25,584 bases of DNA, from the NCBI GenBank assembly GCA_019423725.1, contig JAHZAW010000047.1:53889-79472 (forward strand). Reading direction: 5' to 3'. The position numbers and the translations under genes are program-made. Under the pieces are notes generated by a model. It saw only the letters and a program-made list of their open reading frames with translations, did no database searches and was not told the DNA's origin. The stretch's first letter is position 1; each line of letters begins with the position of its first letter. The stretch is from Clostridiales bacterium. Its GTDB lineage: Bacteria; Bacillota; Clostridia; Lachnospirales; Anaerotignaceae. Shown piece after piece: positions 7,971-14,591 of this stretch.

Positions 7971-10601
7971 ATGGATAAAAAATTTGATGTAACCGGAATG
8001 ACCTGCAGTGCATGTTCATCCCATGTAGAAAAAAGTGTGTGTAAGCTCGTGGGAGAAGGAAATGTCAGCGTGAGCCTGCTGACAAACAGCATGCAGGTAA
8101 AGTATGATGAAAGCAAAGTAAGTGAAGATGACATAATAAAGGCCGTTGAGGACGCTGGATATGGAGCCAGTGTGGCAGGGGGCTCATCTGTCAAAAAGGC
8201 TGAAAAGAAGGAGTCAGTGGTAGACAATGAGCTTAAAGAAATGAAAATAAGGCTCATTGTATCCTTTGTATTTTTGATACCCCTTATGTATATATCCATG
8301 GGTTCCATGGCGGGACTTCCCCAGCCGGGATTTCTGTCAGGACACGGCAATGCTGTATCCTTTGCCTTTACCCAGTTTTTATTCTGCCTGCCTATTTTGT
8401 ATGTAAACAGGAAGTACTTCCAGGTGGGATTTAAGACACTGTGGCATAGGGCTCCTAATATGGACAGTCTTATAGCCGTAGGTTCCACAGCTGCCCTTGT
8501 ATACGGAATATTTGCCATATACAGGATGAGCTATGGACTTGGAGCCGGCGATGATGCCCTTGTTATGAAGTATCATATGGATCTGTACTTTGAGTCTTCA
8601 GTGATGATACTTACTCTCATAACCCTTGGAAAATATCTGGAGACACGTTCAAGAAGAAAGACCAGTGAAGCCATATCCAGACTTACGGAGCTGGCGCCGG
8701 AAACAGCTGTCATTGAGAAAAAAGGCGCTGAAGTTGAAATACCCATCGAGGAACTTCAGGCTGGCGATATAGTTATAGTAAAACCCGGAGCAAGGATACC
8801 CGCTGATGGCACCATAGTTGAGGGAAGTTCGTCAGTGGATGAATCGGCACTCACGGGAGAGAGCATACCAGTGGAAAAGACAGCCGGAGATAAGATAATC
8901 GCCGCATCCATAAATAAAAATGGATTTATGAAATTCAGGGCTGAAAAGGTCGGCAGTGAGACAACCCTTGCCCAGATAATAAGGCTTGTGGAGGATGCCA
9001 GTGCATCAAAGGCACCCATAGCTAAACTTGCCGATAAGATAGCCGGAGTATTTGTGCCGGTGGTAATGACCATTGCGCTGGCCACGGCCATAATATGGCT
9101 GGCTGTTGGAGCAGATTTTGAGTTTGCCCTTTCATGTGCCATAGCTGTTCTTGTAATATCATGTCCCTGCGCTCTGGGACTTGCGACTCCTGTGGCCATA
9201 ATGGTCGGAACAGGAAAGGGAGCTGAAAACGGAATACTTATTAAATCCGCAGAGGCTCTGGAAACACTGCATCTTGTTAAAACAGCGATAATGGATAAGA
9301 CGGGGACCCTTACAGAGGGCAAACCGGTGGTAACTGATATTTATACCACGGGAATAGATGAAAAGGAACTGCTTGCTTTAGCGGCATCTGCAGAAAAACC
9401 TTCAGAGCATCCCCTTGCTTCAGCGCTGATCGAGAAAGCAGAGGAAATGGGTATTACCATCTATGACGCAGGAGAGTTCAAGGCTGTATCAGGAAGAGGT
9501 GTAGAGGCAGCGGTTAACGGCAGGAAGATATATGCCGGAAATAAGCATTTTATGACAGAAAACGGCATAGATATTTCCCTGTTTGAGGATAAGGAAAAAC
9601 AATATTCTGATATGGGGAAGACTGTGCTTTATTTTGCCGATGAAAAGGCGCCCCTTGGACTTATAGCCGTTCAGGACGTACCTAAGAAGACCAGCAGGGC
9701 AGCTGTAAAATGCCTGAGAGATCTCGGCGTAGATGTAATAATGCTTACGGGTGATAATAAGCGTACGGCAGAGGCGGTGGCAAGGAGCCTTGGCATCACC
9801 AATGTTGTATCTGAGGTAATGCCCCAGGATAAGGAAGCGGTCGTACGTTCCGTACAGGAAAAGGGCCAGAAGACAGCAATGATCGGCGATGGAATAAACG
9901 ACGCACCTGCCCTTGCAAGAGCTGATGTTGGTATCGCCATTGGAGCTGGTACCGATGTGGCCATAGAATCAGCGGACATCGTTCTTATGAAGAGCGACCT
10001 TATGGACGCTGTAACTGCCATCAAACTTTCCAGGGCGACCATAAAAAATGTAAAAGAAAACCTTTTCTGGGCGTTTTTCTACAATATTATATGTATACCT
10101 CTGGCAGCTGGTGTATGGTATCCGCTATTTGGCATAAAGCTCAGCCCCATGATAGGTGCCGCTGCCATGAGCTTGAGTTCTGTATGTGTCGTTACCAATG
10201 CTTTGAGACTTAAGCTCTTTAAGGCGGATAACAGCTGTGATACAGGCGGAAATGGCGGAAAAACTCTTGATAGTAACGTAAATGACGAGATCAATATGAT
10301 CTCTGAAAATGAATATAAAGAAATTAAAGATAGCAAAGAAAGTAATGAAATCAAAGAAACTAAAGAAATCAATGGAGACAAAGGAGAGATAAATATGAAA
10401 AAGGAAATGCTTATCGAAGGAATGTCATGTATGCACTGCTCAGGAAGGGTAGAAAAAGCTCTTAACGGCATTGACGGAGTAAACGCAAAAGTTGATCTGG
10501 AAAAGAAAACAGCTTACATCGACCTCAGCAAGGATGTAAGTGATGCTGAACTTACAAAGGCCGTAACTGATGCCGGATATGACGTAGTATCCGTTAAATA
10601 A
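7971..10601 (+). CDS. copA: Copper-exporting P1B-1 ATPase with C-terminal CopZ-like domain
   Basis: An 876-residue Cu(I) export pump of the cell membrane. Residues 1-70 are a heavy-metal-associated domain with GMTCSAC (Cys12, Cys15). The core has TGES (295-298), the metal-path CPC (398-400), the phosphorylated Asp442 in DKTGTLT, the His-Pro motif (480-481) and GDGIND (639-644). FFYN in the penultimate membrane helix and MSLSS in the last match the Cu(I) subgroup. A hydrophilic Lys/Glu/Ile/Asn-rich linker (about 750-808) then leads to a second metal-binding domain with GMSCMHC (Cys820, Cys823). The ATG at 7971 is preceded by AGGTGA; an in-frame GTG at 7962 overlaps that site and is less likely. 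The gene stands alone between terminators. A C-terminal domain of this kind is known in related clostridia; its own start signal is listed separately. Confidence 0.94.
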   Translation: MDKKFDVTGMTCSACSSHVEKSVCKLVGEGNVSVSLLTNSMQVKYDESKVSEDDIIKAVEDAGYGASVAGGSSVKKAEKKESVVDNELKEMKIRLIVSFVFLIPLMYISMGSMAGLPQPGFLSGHGNAVSFAFTQFLFCLPILYVNRKYFQVGFKTLWHRAPNMDSLIAVGSTAALVYGIFAIYRMSYGLGAGDDALVMKYHMDLYFESSVMILTLITLGKYLETRSRRKTSEAISRLTELAPETAVIEKKGAEVEIPIEELQAGDIVIVKPGARIPADGTIVEGSSSVDESALTGESIPVEKTAGDKIIAASINKNGFMKFRAEKVGSETTLAQIIRLVEDASASKAPIAKLADKIAGVFVPVVMTIALATAIIWLAVGADFEFALSCAIAVLVISCPCALGLATPVAIMVGTGKGAENGILIKSAEALETLHLVKTAIMDKTGTLTEGKPVVTDIYTTGIDEKELLALAASAEKPSEHPLASALIEKAEEMGITIYDAGEFKAVSGRGVEAAVNGRKIYAGNKHFMTENGIDISLFEDKEKQYSDMGKTVLYFADEKAPLGLIAVQDVPKKTSRAAVKCLRDLGVDVIMLTGDNKRTAEAVARSLGITNVVSEVMPQDKEAVVRSVQEKGQKTAMIGDGINDAPALARADVGIAIGAGTDVAIESADIVLMKSDLMDAVTAIKLSRATIKNVKENLFWAFFYNIICIPLAAGVWYPLFGIKLSPMIGAAAMSLSSVCVVTNALRLKLFKADNSCDTGGNGGKTLDSNVNDEINMISENEYKEIKDSKESNEIKETKEINGDKGEINMKKEMLIEGMSCMHCSGRVEKALNGIDGVNAKVDLEKKTAYIDLSKDVSDAELTKAVTDAGYDVVSVK
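10381..10386 (+). promoter_or_regulatory. Internal ribosome binding site within copA
   Basis: AAGGAG (within AAAGGAGAG) lies 8 bases upstream of the in-frame ATG at 10395. Both sequence and spacing equal those of the strongest start sites in this window, although the site is inside the coding region of the linker. Confidence 0.55.
10395..10601 (+). CDS. Possible separate CopZ-like copper chaperone from internal start
   Basis: Starting at codon 809 of the copper ATPase, this frame gives a 68-residue protein beginning MKKEMLIEGMSCMHCSGRVE, the size and layout of a free-standing CopZ/Atx1-type chaperone (beta-alpha-beta-beta-alpha-beta with MxCxxC). A canonical Shine-Dalgarno sequence lies 8 bases upstream. 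The region may therefore be made twice: as the tail of the pump and as a soluble carrier that delivers Cu(I) to it. E. coli copA also yields a chaperone-like product, but by frameshifting in its 5' part. Alternatively the signal is a relic of a former separate copZ fused to copA, or simply A/G-rich linker codons. Confidence 0.4.
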   Translation: MKKEMLIEGMSCMHCSGRVEKALNGIDGVNAKVDLEKKTAYIDLSKDVSDAELTKAVTDAGYDVVSVK

Positions 10602-10613
10602 TATGGGACATTT

Positions 10614-10676
10614 GGCGGCTTAAGAAAAACCAGCGTAAAATTCGTTGTGGTAAATGTTTCTTAAAGCCGCCTTTTT
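10614..10676 (+). terminator. Intrinsic terminator of copA
   Basis: GGCGGCTTAAGAAA (10614-10627) pairs with TTTCTTAAAGCCGCC (10657-10671) with a single bulged base, followed by five T. The 29-nt loop contains a further ACCA/TGGT pairing. Confidence 0.8.
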
Positions 10677-10689
10677 CATTTTCTTTTTA

Positions 10690-10718
10690 TGTACATTTTA
10701 ATGATTACATGTTATAAT
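10690..10718 (+). promoter_or_regulatory. Extended -10 promoter of the small conserved gene
   Basis: TATAAT (10713-10718) is preceded by TGT, giving TGnTATAAT. A weak -35, TGTACA (10690-10695), lies 17 bases upstream. It drives the gene at 10768 and probably radA by read-through. Confidence 0.5.
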
Positions 10719-10767
10719 TAATCAACTGTAAGAATTAATATGCTTCGATAAATTAGGAGGAAATAAA

Positions 10768-11178
10768 ATGGCAGTTATAGAGGAATTAATAAGACTGGAG
10801 AATGATGGCAGCATAAGTTTCGGAAATTATCTTATGGATGAAAAGAAGAAAGTTCTTGATTTCGAAGTATGCGGCAATCTTTATAAGGTTAAAACATATA
10901 AAGATATAACGAAACTTGAAAAGAACGGAAAAATGCTTCTTGAGGCAGTTCCGGGAGCTACAGTACATAACTTTACGATGGATGCAAAGACAGTGTCCTT
11001 CGCTGTGGAAAGCAGCGACGATGTGCAGATAACCATGGAGCTTGAGCCTGAGAAGGAATATAAGCTTATCGTTGATGATATGCTTGTTGGCAAAATAAAT
11101 TCAAACATCGGCGGAAAGATCAATTTCAGTCTTGAACTTAATAACAGCTGTTCAAAGGTAAAAATTGAAAAGATGTAA
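10768..11178 (+). CDS. Conserved small beta-rich protein of unknown function
   Basis: A 136-residue soluble protein with no signal peptide, membrane segment or catalytic motif that I can recognise. It opens MAVIEELIRLENDGSISFGNY and continues as alternating short strands, ending with a GKINFSLEL strand. From memory, homologues are common in Lachnospiraceae and often carry the automatic label endosialidase, for which I see no support here. The ribosome binding site AGGAGG (10755-10760, 7 bases from the ATG) is near perfect, so the protein may be abundant. A strong hairpin terminator follows and radA starts immediately after it, so the two genes may share a message. The function is unknown. Confidence 0.75.
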   Translation: MAVIEELIRLENDGSISFGNYLMDEKKKVLDFEVCGNLYKVKTYKDITKLEKNGKMLLEAVPGATVHNFTMDAKTVSFAVESSDDVQITMELEPEKEYKLIVDDMLVGKINSNIGGKINFSLELNNSCSKVKIEKM

Positions 11179-11191
11179 TAACGCATAATTA

Positions 11192-11226
11192 AACCGCGGA
11201 TACCATTTAAGGTTCCGCGGTTTTTT
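11192..11226 (+). terminator. Intrinsic terminator or attenuator before radA
   Basis: A perfect 9-bp stem, AACCGCGGA (11192-11200) with TCCGCGGTT (11214-11222), can extend through ACC/GGT. A T-run follows (11221-11226). Only 17 bases separate the T-run from the radA start codon. Confidence 0.8.
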
Positions 11227-11243
11227 GCAGTGAGGAACTTATT

Positions 11244-12641
11244 ATGAAGGAAAAGAAAAGTTTTGTATGCTCTGAATGTGGATATGCCACACCCAAGTGG
11301 ATGGGCAAATGTCCTGAGTGCGGTAAATGGAATACATTTGTGGAAGAGACTCAAAAGGTCTCATCCTTCCGGCCGGGAGCAGCGGCTGTTAAGGGAGATA
11401 CGCCCTTAAGAAGCATCAGCGCTGACAGGTTAAAAAGCATAAAAACCAATTCCAGTGAGAGGATAGTTACCGGCATATCCGAATATGACAGGGTCATGGG
11501 CGGAGGAATAGTAAAGGATTCTGTCTCCATAATTACATCACCTCCCGGAGGAGGAAAATCTACCCTGGCTCTTACCATAGCCAATAAAACGGCTAAACAG
11601 GGATTAAAGGTGCTCTATGCCAGCGGCGAGGAAAGTGAAGGCCAGATAAAAAACAGGGCTGACAGGATACTTGATAATATCGACGAAAATATTTGGATAC
11701 TTTCATCTGTGAGTATGAATTTTGTACTAGATGAGATTGCAAGAATAGATCCGGATATAGTAATAATTGATAGTATACAGACCTTTGCTTTGGAAGAATT
11801 TTATCCATCCAGAGCTGGAAATCCTACCCAGACCATGGAGTGTGCCGGAGCCCTTGTGCAGACTGCAAAGGGTGGAAAAAGGCCAAGGGCTGTCATAATA
11901 ATAGGCCAGATGAATAAGAGCGATGAACTGGCAGGACTAAGGGCCCTTGAGCATCTTGTGGATACGGTGCTTATAATGGAGGGAGACTCTCAGGATGAGC
12001 TGAGGATGCTTTATTCGTCTAAAAACCGTTTCGGAAGTACTGGAGAAATGGGCTTTTTCTCAATGACGGAAAAGGGATTGATTTCCATTGAAAACCCCAG
12101 TGAATTTTTTATGACTAAAAGAGCCAATGGAGAATCAGTGTCAGGCAGTGCGCTGACTGTGGTAAGGGAAGGTTCAAGGCCTATCATATGTGAGATAGAA
12201 AGTCTTGTCTCAAAAACATTCATGGCCTATCCGTCCAGGATATGTGAAGCCTTAAGGAGAGAACAGCTGAATACTCTGGTGTCCATCCTTGAGGTAAGAT
12301 GCGGCATAAGGTTGTATGACAAGGATATAGTCATAAAAATAACCGGAGGATTGAAGCCTAAGGAACAGTCAGTGAACTTAGCGGTACTTATGAGCATAGT
12401 TTCTTCAGTCACCAATAAACCAATACCAAACGACACTGCATTCATAGCCGATGTGGGTCTTACGGGAGAGCTTAAAAAAGTCCCGGCCGTTGAATCCAGG
12501 ATAAAAGAGCTGGCAAGGATGGGATTTTCAAATGTTTATATAGCCTGTTCTGAAGGAAGCATAAAAAAGCCTGAGGGGATAAATGTATATGAGATGAAGA
12601 GCCTTAAAGAAGTAATAATTTCTCTTTTTGGGCTCATATAA
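11244..12641 (+). CDS. radA: RadA, DNA repair and branch-migration ATPase
   Basis: A 465-residue full-length RadA/Sms. The N-terminal zinc finger has Cys9, Cys12, Cys23 and Cys26. A RecA-like core has Walker A SPPGGGKST (99-107) and the RadA-specific KNRFG motif (260-264). The C-terminal Lon-protease-like domain includes LTGELKKVPAVESRI. RadA helps process recombination intermediates by extending RecA-made joints and acts in the cytoplasm on DNA; it also supports natural transformation in several Firmicutes, which fits the competence genes later in the window. GAGG (11232-11235) lies 8 bases before the ATG. There is no room for a separate promoter between the preceding terminator and the ribosome binding site, so expression probably relies on read-through. 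A terminator follows at 12646-12678. Confidence 0.95.
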   Translation: MKEKKSFVCSECGYATPKWMGKCPECGKWNTFVEETQKVSSFRPGAAAVKGDTPLRSISADRLKSIKTNSSERIVTGISEYDRVMGGGIVKDSVSIITSPPGGGKSTLALTIANKTAKQGLKVLYASGEESEGQIKNRADRILDNIDENIWILSSVSMNFVLDEIARIDPDIVIIDSIQTFALEEFYPSRAGNPTQTMECAGALVQTAKGGKRPRAVIIIGQMNKSDELAGLRALEHLVDTVLIMEGDSQDELRMLYSSKNRFGSTGEMGFFSMTEKGLISIENPSEFFMTKRANGESVSGSALTVVREGSRPIICEIESLVSKTFMAYPSRICEALRREQLNTLVSILEVRCGIRLYDKDIVIKITGGLKPKEQSVNLAVLMSIVSSVTNKPIPNDTAFIADVGLTGELKKVPAVESRIKELARMGFSNVYIACSEGSIKKPEGINVYEMKSLKEVIISLFGLI

Positions 12642-12645
12642 GAAG

Positions 12646-12678
12646 GGACGCGGCATATGCCGCGTCCTGATTTTTTTT
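12646..12678 (+). terminator. Intrinsic terminator of radA
   Basis: A perfect 9-bp GC-rich stem, GGACGCGGC (12646-12654) with GCCGCGTCC (12659-12667), has an ATAT loop and is followed by eight T (12671-12678). The hairpin also faces the convergent gene on the minus strand, but its T-run on that side is poor. Confidence 0.9.
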
Positions 12679-12686
12679 GATGTGTT

Positions 12687-13013
12687 TTAGCTGCATCTCA
12701 TTCTGCAGGATGTGTTCTGGCATCCTGAGCAGTATGAGCAGGAATTGGATGAGTTGGAGCATCCGCATGAATTACAGCATCCACAGGAATTGCAGCATCC
12801 GCATGAGCTGCATGAGTTGCAGCAGTTAGAGCAGCTGTTGCATCCTGAACAGCAGCTGTTTCCACTGTTTCCGCTGTTAGATGAGCATCCGCATCCAGAT
12901 GAGGCAGCTCTGGCGTTCTGTGAGTTTGAGCATGATGAGCATGAGCTGCTGTTTGATGAGCATCCTCCCGTACATCCGCAGTTATTGTTCTGGTTAGAGT
13001 TACAACAAGCCAT
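12687..13013 (-). CDS. Cys/Ser/Asn-rich low-complexity protein
   Basis: A 108-residue protein with by my count 29 Cys, 33 Ser and 19 Asn, together about three quarters of all residues. It has no Asp, Glu, His or Lys, three Arg and one Tyr. Short units (SCGCCN, CSSC, CSGC) repeat. It has no signal peptide or membrane helix. It is a real gene rather than a shadow: AAGGAG (plus positions 13022-13027) lies 8 bases before the ATG, and the opposite frame lacks such a site. Possible roles are a disulfide-cross-linked spore-coat component, a metal-thiolate protein or a peptide precursor; none can be proved here. A sigma-K-like promoter motif upstream favours the coat idea. It lies convergent to radA and divergent from the ECF sigma gene, and no modifying-enzyme gene is adjacent. 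Confidence 0.7.
   Translation of the reverse strand: MACCNSNQNNNCGCTGGCSSNSSSCSSCSNSQNARAASSGCGCSSNSGNSGNSCCSGCNSCSNCCNSCSSCGCCNSCGCCNSCGCSNSSNSCSYCSGCQNTSCRMRCS
12753..12806 (-). repeat. Three tandem 18-base units in the Cys-rich gene
   Basis: Units 12753-12770, 12771-12788 and 12789-12806 are near-identical 18-mers (plus-strand form ATTGCAGCATCCGCATGA). Read on the minus strand they encode the repeated hexapeptide SCGCCN. Such units can expand or contract by slippage, so length variation between strains is plausible. Confidence 0.65.
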
Positions 13014-13042
13014 TTAAATTTCTCCTTAATTTTAATGTACTA

Positions 13043-13069
13043 TATACTATGCGGACAAACAGAATTGGT
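13043..13069 (-). promoter_or_regulatory. Sigma-K-like promoter motif of the Cys-rich gene
   Basis: Read on the minus strand, AC (13069-13068), 16 bases, then CATAGTATA (13051-13043) fits the sigma-K consensus AC-N16/17-CATANNNTA. The start would be about 22 bases before the ATG. The motif is short and degenerate, and no good sigma-A promoter is visible here. Confidence 0.35.
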
Positions 13070-13095
13070 TACAGTGAAGAAAGTTTTAAATAAAA

Positions 13096-13125
13096 TGAAC
13101 CTTATCAGGTATAGGATCATCTAAT
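13096..13125 (+). promoter_or_regulatory. ECF-type promoter upstream of the sigma factor gene
   Basis: TGAACCTT (13096-13103), 16 bases, then TCTAAT (13120-13125). An AACC-type -35 paired with a C(A/G)TCTAAT -10 is characteristic of promoters read by ECF sigma factors in Firmicutes and often marks autoregulation. A long leader of about 60 bases follows. Confidence 0.55.
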
Positions 13126-13195
13126 AGGTGTAAAACAAAGATAAGTAATTAAAAACTTATTAAGGCGCCGTTGTTTTGCTTAAGGAGACAGGAAT

Positions 13196-13669
13196 ATGAA
13201 CAAAGAGGAATTTACACAGCGTGTACTGGAAGCTGAGTCTTCTCTGTACCGGGTCGCCAGGTCCATATCAGTCAGCGAAAGTGACTGTGAAGATGCTGTT
13301 CAGGAGGCGGTACTCACGGCCTACGAAAAACTTGGCACTCTAAAAGAGGAAAAATATTTTAAAACATGGCTGACCAGGATATTGATAAATATTTGTTTTA
13401 GGACAGCTAAGAAAAGAAAAAATATTATTTCCTTTGAGGAATATATGCCGGATAGAGCCTCCGAGGATAAGGGTGAACTTTCGGAGGTAAGGGAGGCAGT
13501 GATGTCGCTTCCGCTTAAGATAAGAACGGTTATAGTTCTTTACTATATTGAAGGATACAGCGTTGAAGAGGCGGGGTATATGATGAAGATACCAGCTGGA
13601 ACAGTAAAGAGCAGGCTTCATAAGGGCAGGAAGATGCTCAAGGAGATGCTCAAAGATGTGGAACTGTAG
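13196..13669 (+). CDS. ECF RNA polymerase sigma factor
   Basis: A 157-residue sigma-70 family factor of the extracytoplasmic-function type, with only regions 2 and 4. Region 2 spans about 5-70 (DCEDAVQEAVLTAYEKL, then KTWLTRILINICF, the -10 reading part). Region 4 spans about 100-150 (LPLKIRTVIVLYYIEGYSVEEAG, then IPAGTVKSRLHKGRKML, the helix-turn-helix that reads the -35). AAGGAGA (13182-13188) lies 7 bases before the ATG. The next gene, a single-pass membrane protein 16 bases downstream, is the probable anti-sigma partner. An ECF-type promoter upstream suggests that the factor drives its own operon. The signal it responds to is not evident. Confidence 0.93.
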   Translation: MNKEEFTQRVLEAESSLYRVARSISVSESDCEDAVQEAVLTAYEKLGTLKEEKYFKTWLTRILINICFRTAKKRKNIISFEEYMPDRASEDKGELSEVREAVMSLPLKIRTVIVLYYIEGYSVEEAGYMMKIPAGTVKSRLHKGRKMLKEMLKDVEL

Positions 13670-13685
13670 AAAAGAGGGGTCAAAT

Positions 13686-14432
13686 ATGAAAAAAGAAGAA
13701 TGGAGCAGTATCTTTGGAGAAACTCCCGAAGGATTCCATAACAGTGTAAATTCCGCACTGAGTAAGATATCTGATAGGGAGGAAACGAAAATGTCAAAGT
13801 CAGCTAATATAAGAAAAATAGTTGTCGCAGCTGCGGTGGTAGCGGCCTTTGGAGTAACAGCAGCGGCTGCCATGATGGCCGGCGGATTTGAGAGCCACAC
13901 TGATCTCAGGGATGCGGTAAGCAGTATCGAAGATATCCAGAAGATGAGTGACGATGAAAATTTGGGTGTTAAATATCCTGCTGAGTTCACAAACGGATAT
14001 AAGTTTGATAAGGGATATAAGAGCGATGAAACAGCTATGGATGATGAAGGAAATGTAATAAGAGAGTATGATTCTTTCAGTCTGGAATATGTCAATGGAG
14101 GAAAGACGATCAGTCTTTTTGCAGATCCCAGTGCTGATATAACCAAGATTCCTGAAAACTGCGAAACAGAGGATGTGGATGGAACGACTGTGTATAAGGT
14201 CGAAACTGTGTTCAAATTTGTTCCGCCCGATTATGAAATGACCGAGCAGGACAAAGAAGATGAGGCTTCCGGAAAATATGTTTTCAGTTATGGAACAGAT
14301 GAAGTTGAGGTCCAGACCATGAGACAGGTCATGTGGAAAGATGGAAATATTATGTTTACACTTCTGGATTCAGAGGGCACCATGGATATGGACGAAATGG
14401 TATCCATGGCTGGAGAAATTTTAAATTTATGA
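13686..14432 (+). CDS. Putative membrane-anchored anti-sigma factor
   Basis: A 248-residue protein with a cytoplasmic N-terminus of about 40 residues, one membrane helix (about 42-64, IVVAAAVVAAFGVTAAAAMM), and an extracellular domain of about 180 acidic, beta-rich residues. The outer part (SLEYVNGGKTISLF, then MWKDGNIMFTLLDSEGTMDMDEMVSMAGEIL) resembles DUF4367-type sensory domains found behind ECF sigma genes. The position in the same operon as the sigma factor is the main evidence for an anti-sigma role; a classic zinc-binding HxxxCxxC motif is absent. The ATG at 13686 is chosen because AGAGGGG lies about 6 bases upstream; an earlier in-frame ATG at 13656 overlaps the sigma gene and has no such site. 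A terminator follows. Confidence 0.7.
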   Translation: MKKEEWSSIFGETPEGFHNSVNSALSKISDREETKMSKSANIRKIVVAAAVVAAFGVTAAAAMMAGGFESHTDLRDAVSSIEDIQKMSDDENLGVKYPAEFTNGYKFDKGYKSDETAMDDEGNVIREYDSFSLEYVNGGKTISLFADPSADITKIPENCETEDVDGTTVYKVETVFKFVPPDYEMTEQDKEDEASGKYVFSYGTDEVEVQTMRQVMWKDGNIMFTLLDSEGTMDMDEMVSMAGEILNL

Positions 14433-14444
14433 AAATTTTAAGAA

Positions 14445-14480
14445 AAAATGACGGGAATTTTATTCCTGTCATTTTTTTTT
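14445..14480 (+). terminator. Intrinsic terminator of the sigma/anti-sigma operon
   Basis: AAAATGACGGGAA (14445-14457), loop TTTTA, TTCCTGTCATTTT (14463-14475) with one G-T pair, followed by a T-run to 14480. Confidence 0.85.
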
Positions 14481-14482
14481 AA

Positions 14483-14510
14483 TTGAAATTTTTTCCGCTT
14501 TGACTATAAT
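14483..14510 (+). promoter_or_regulatory. Sigma-A promoter of the recombinase gene
   Basis: TTGAAA (14483-14488), a 16-base spacer, and TATAAT (14505-14510). The expected start is near 14517. A TGTGT-N6-TGTGT repeat (14524-14539) sits immediately downstream, where a bound protein would block transcription. Confidence 0.6.
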
Positions 14511-14523
14511 TAAGCCAGACGGT

Positions 14524-14539
14524 TGTGTAAAACTTGTGT
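14524..14539 (+). repeat. TGTGT-N6-TGTGT element, copy 1
   Basis: TGTGTAAAACTTGTGT, just downstream of the recombinase promoter. Related copies are at 15788-15804 and, inverted, at 18418-18433. Confidence 0.55.
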
Positions 14540-14591
14540 AGAAAAATACGACCTGAATTAATGAAAAAATGATTATGGAGAGGTGAAGTGA

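Noticed and set aside
12687..13013. SCIFF-type peptide precursor
   Set aside because: The Cys-rich protein has far more cysteines and length than SCIFF, and no radical SAM maturase gene is adjacent.
12712..13017. A 101-residue plus-strand frame opposite the Cys-rich gene
   Set aside because: It is the antisense of a repetitive gene, consists of Glu/Leu/His/Gln repeats, and has no ribosome binding site, while the minus frame has AAGGAG at ideal spacing.
13340..14215. A 291-residue minus-strand frame across the sigma and anti-sigma genes
   Set aside because: It spans two well-supported genes on the opposite strand and has no recognisable domain or ribosome binding site.
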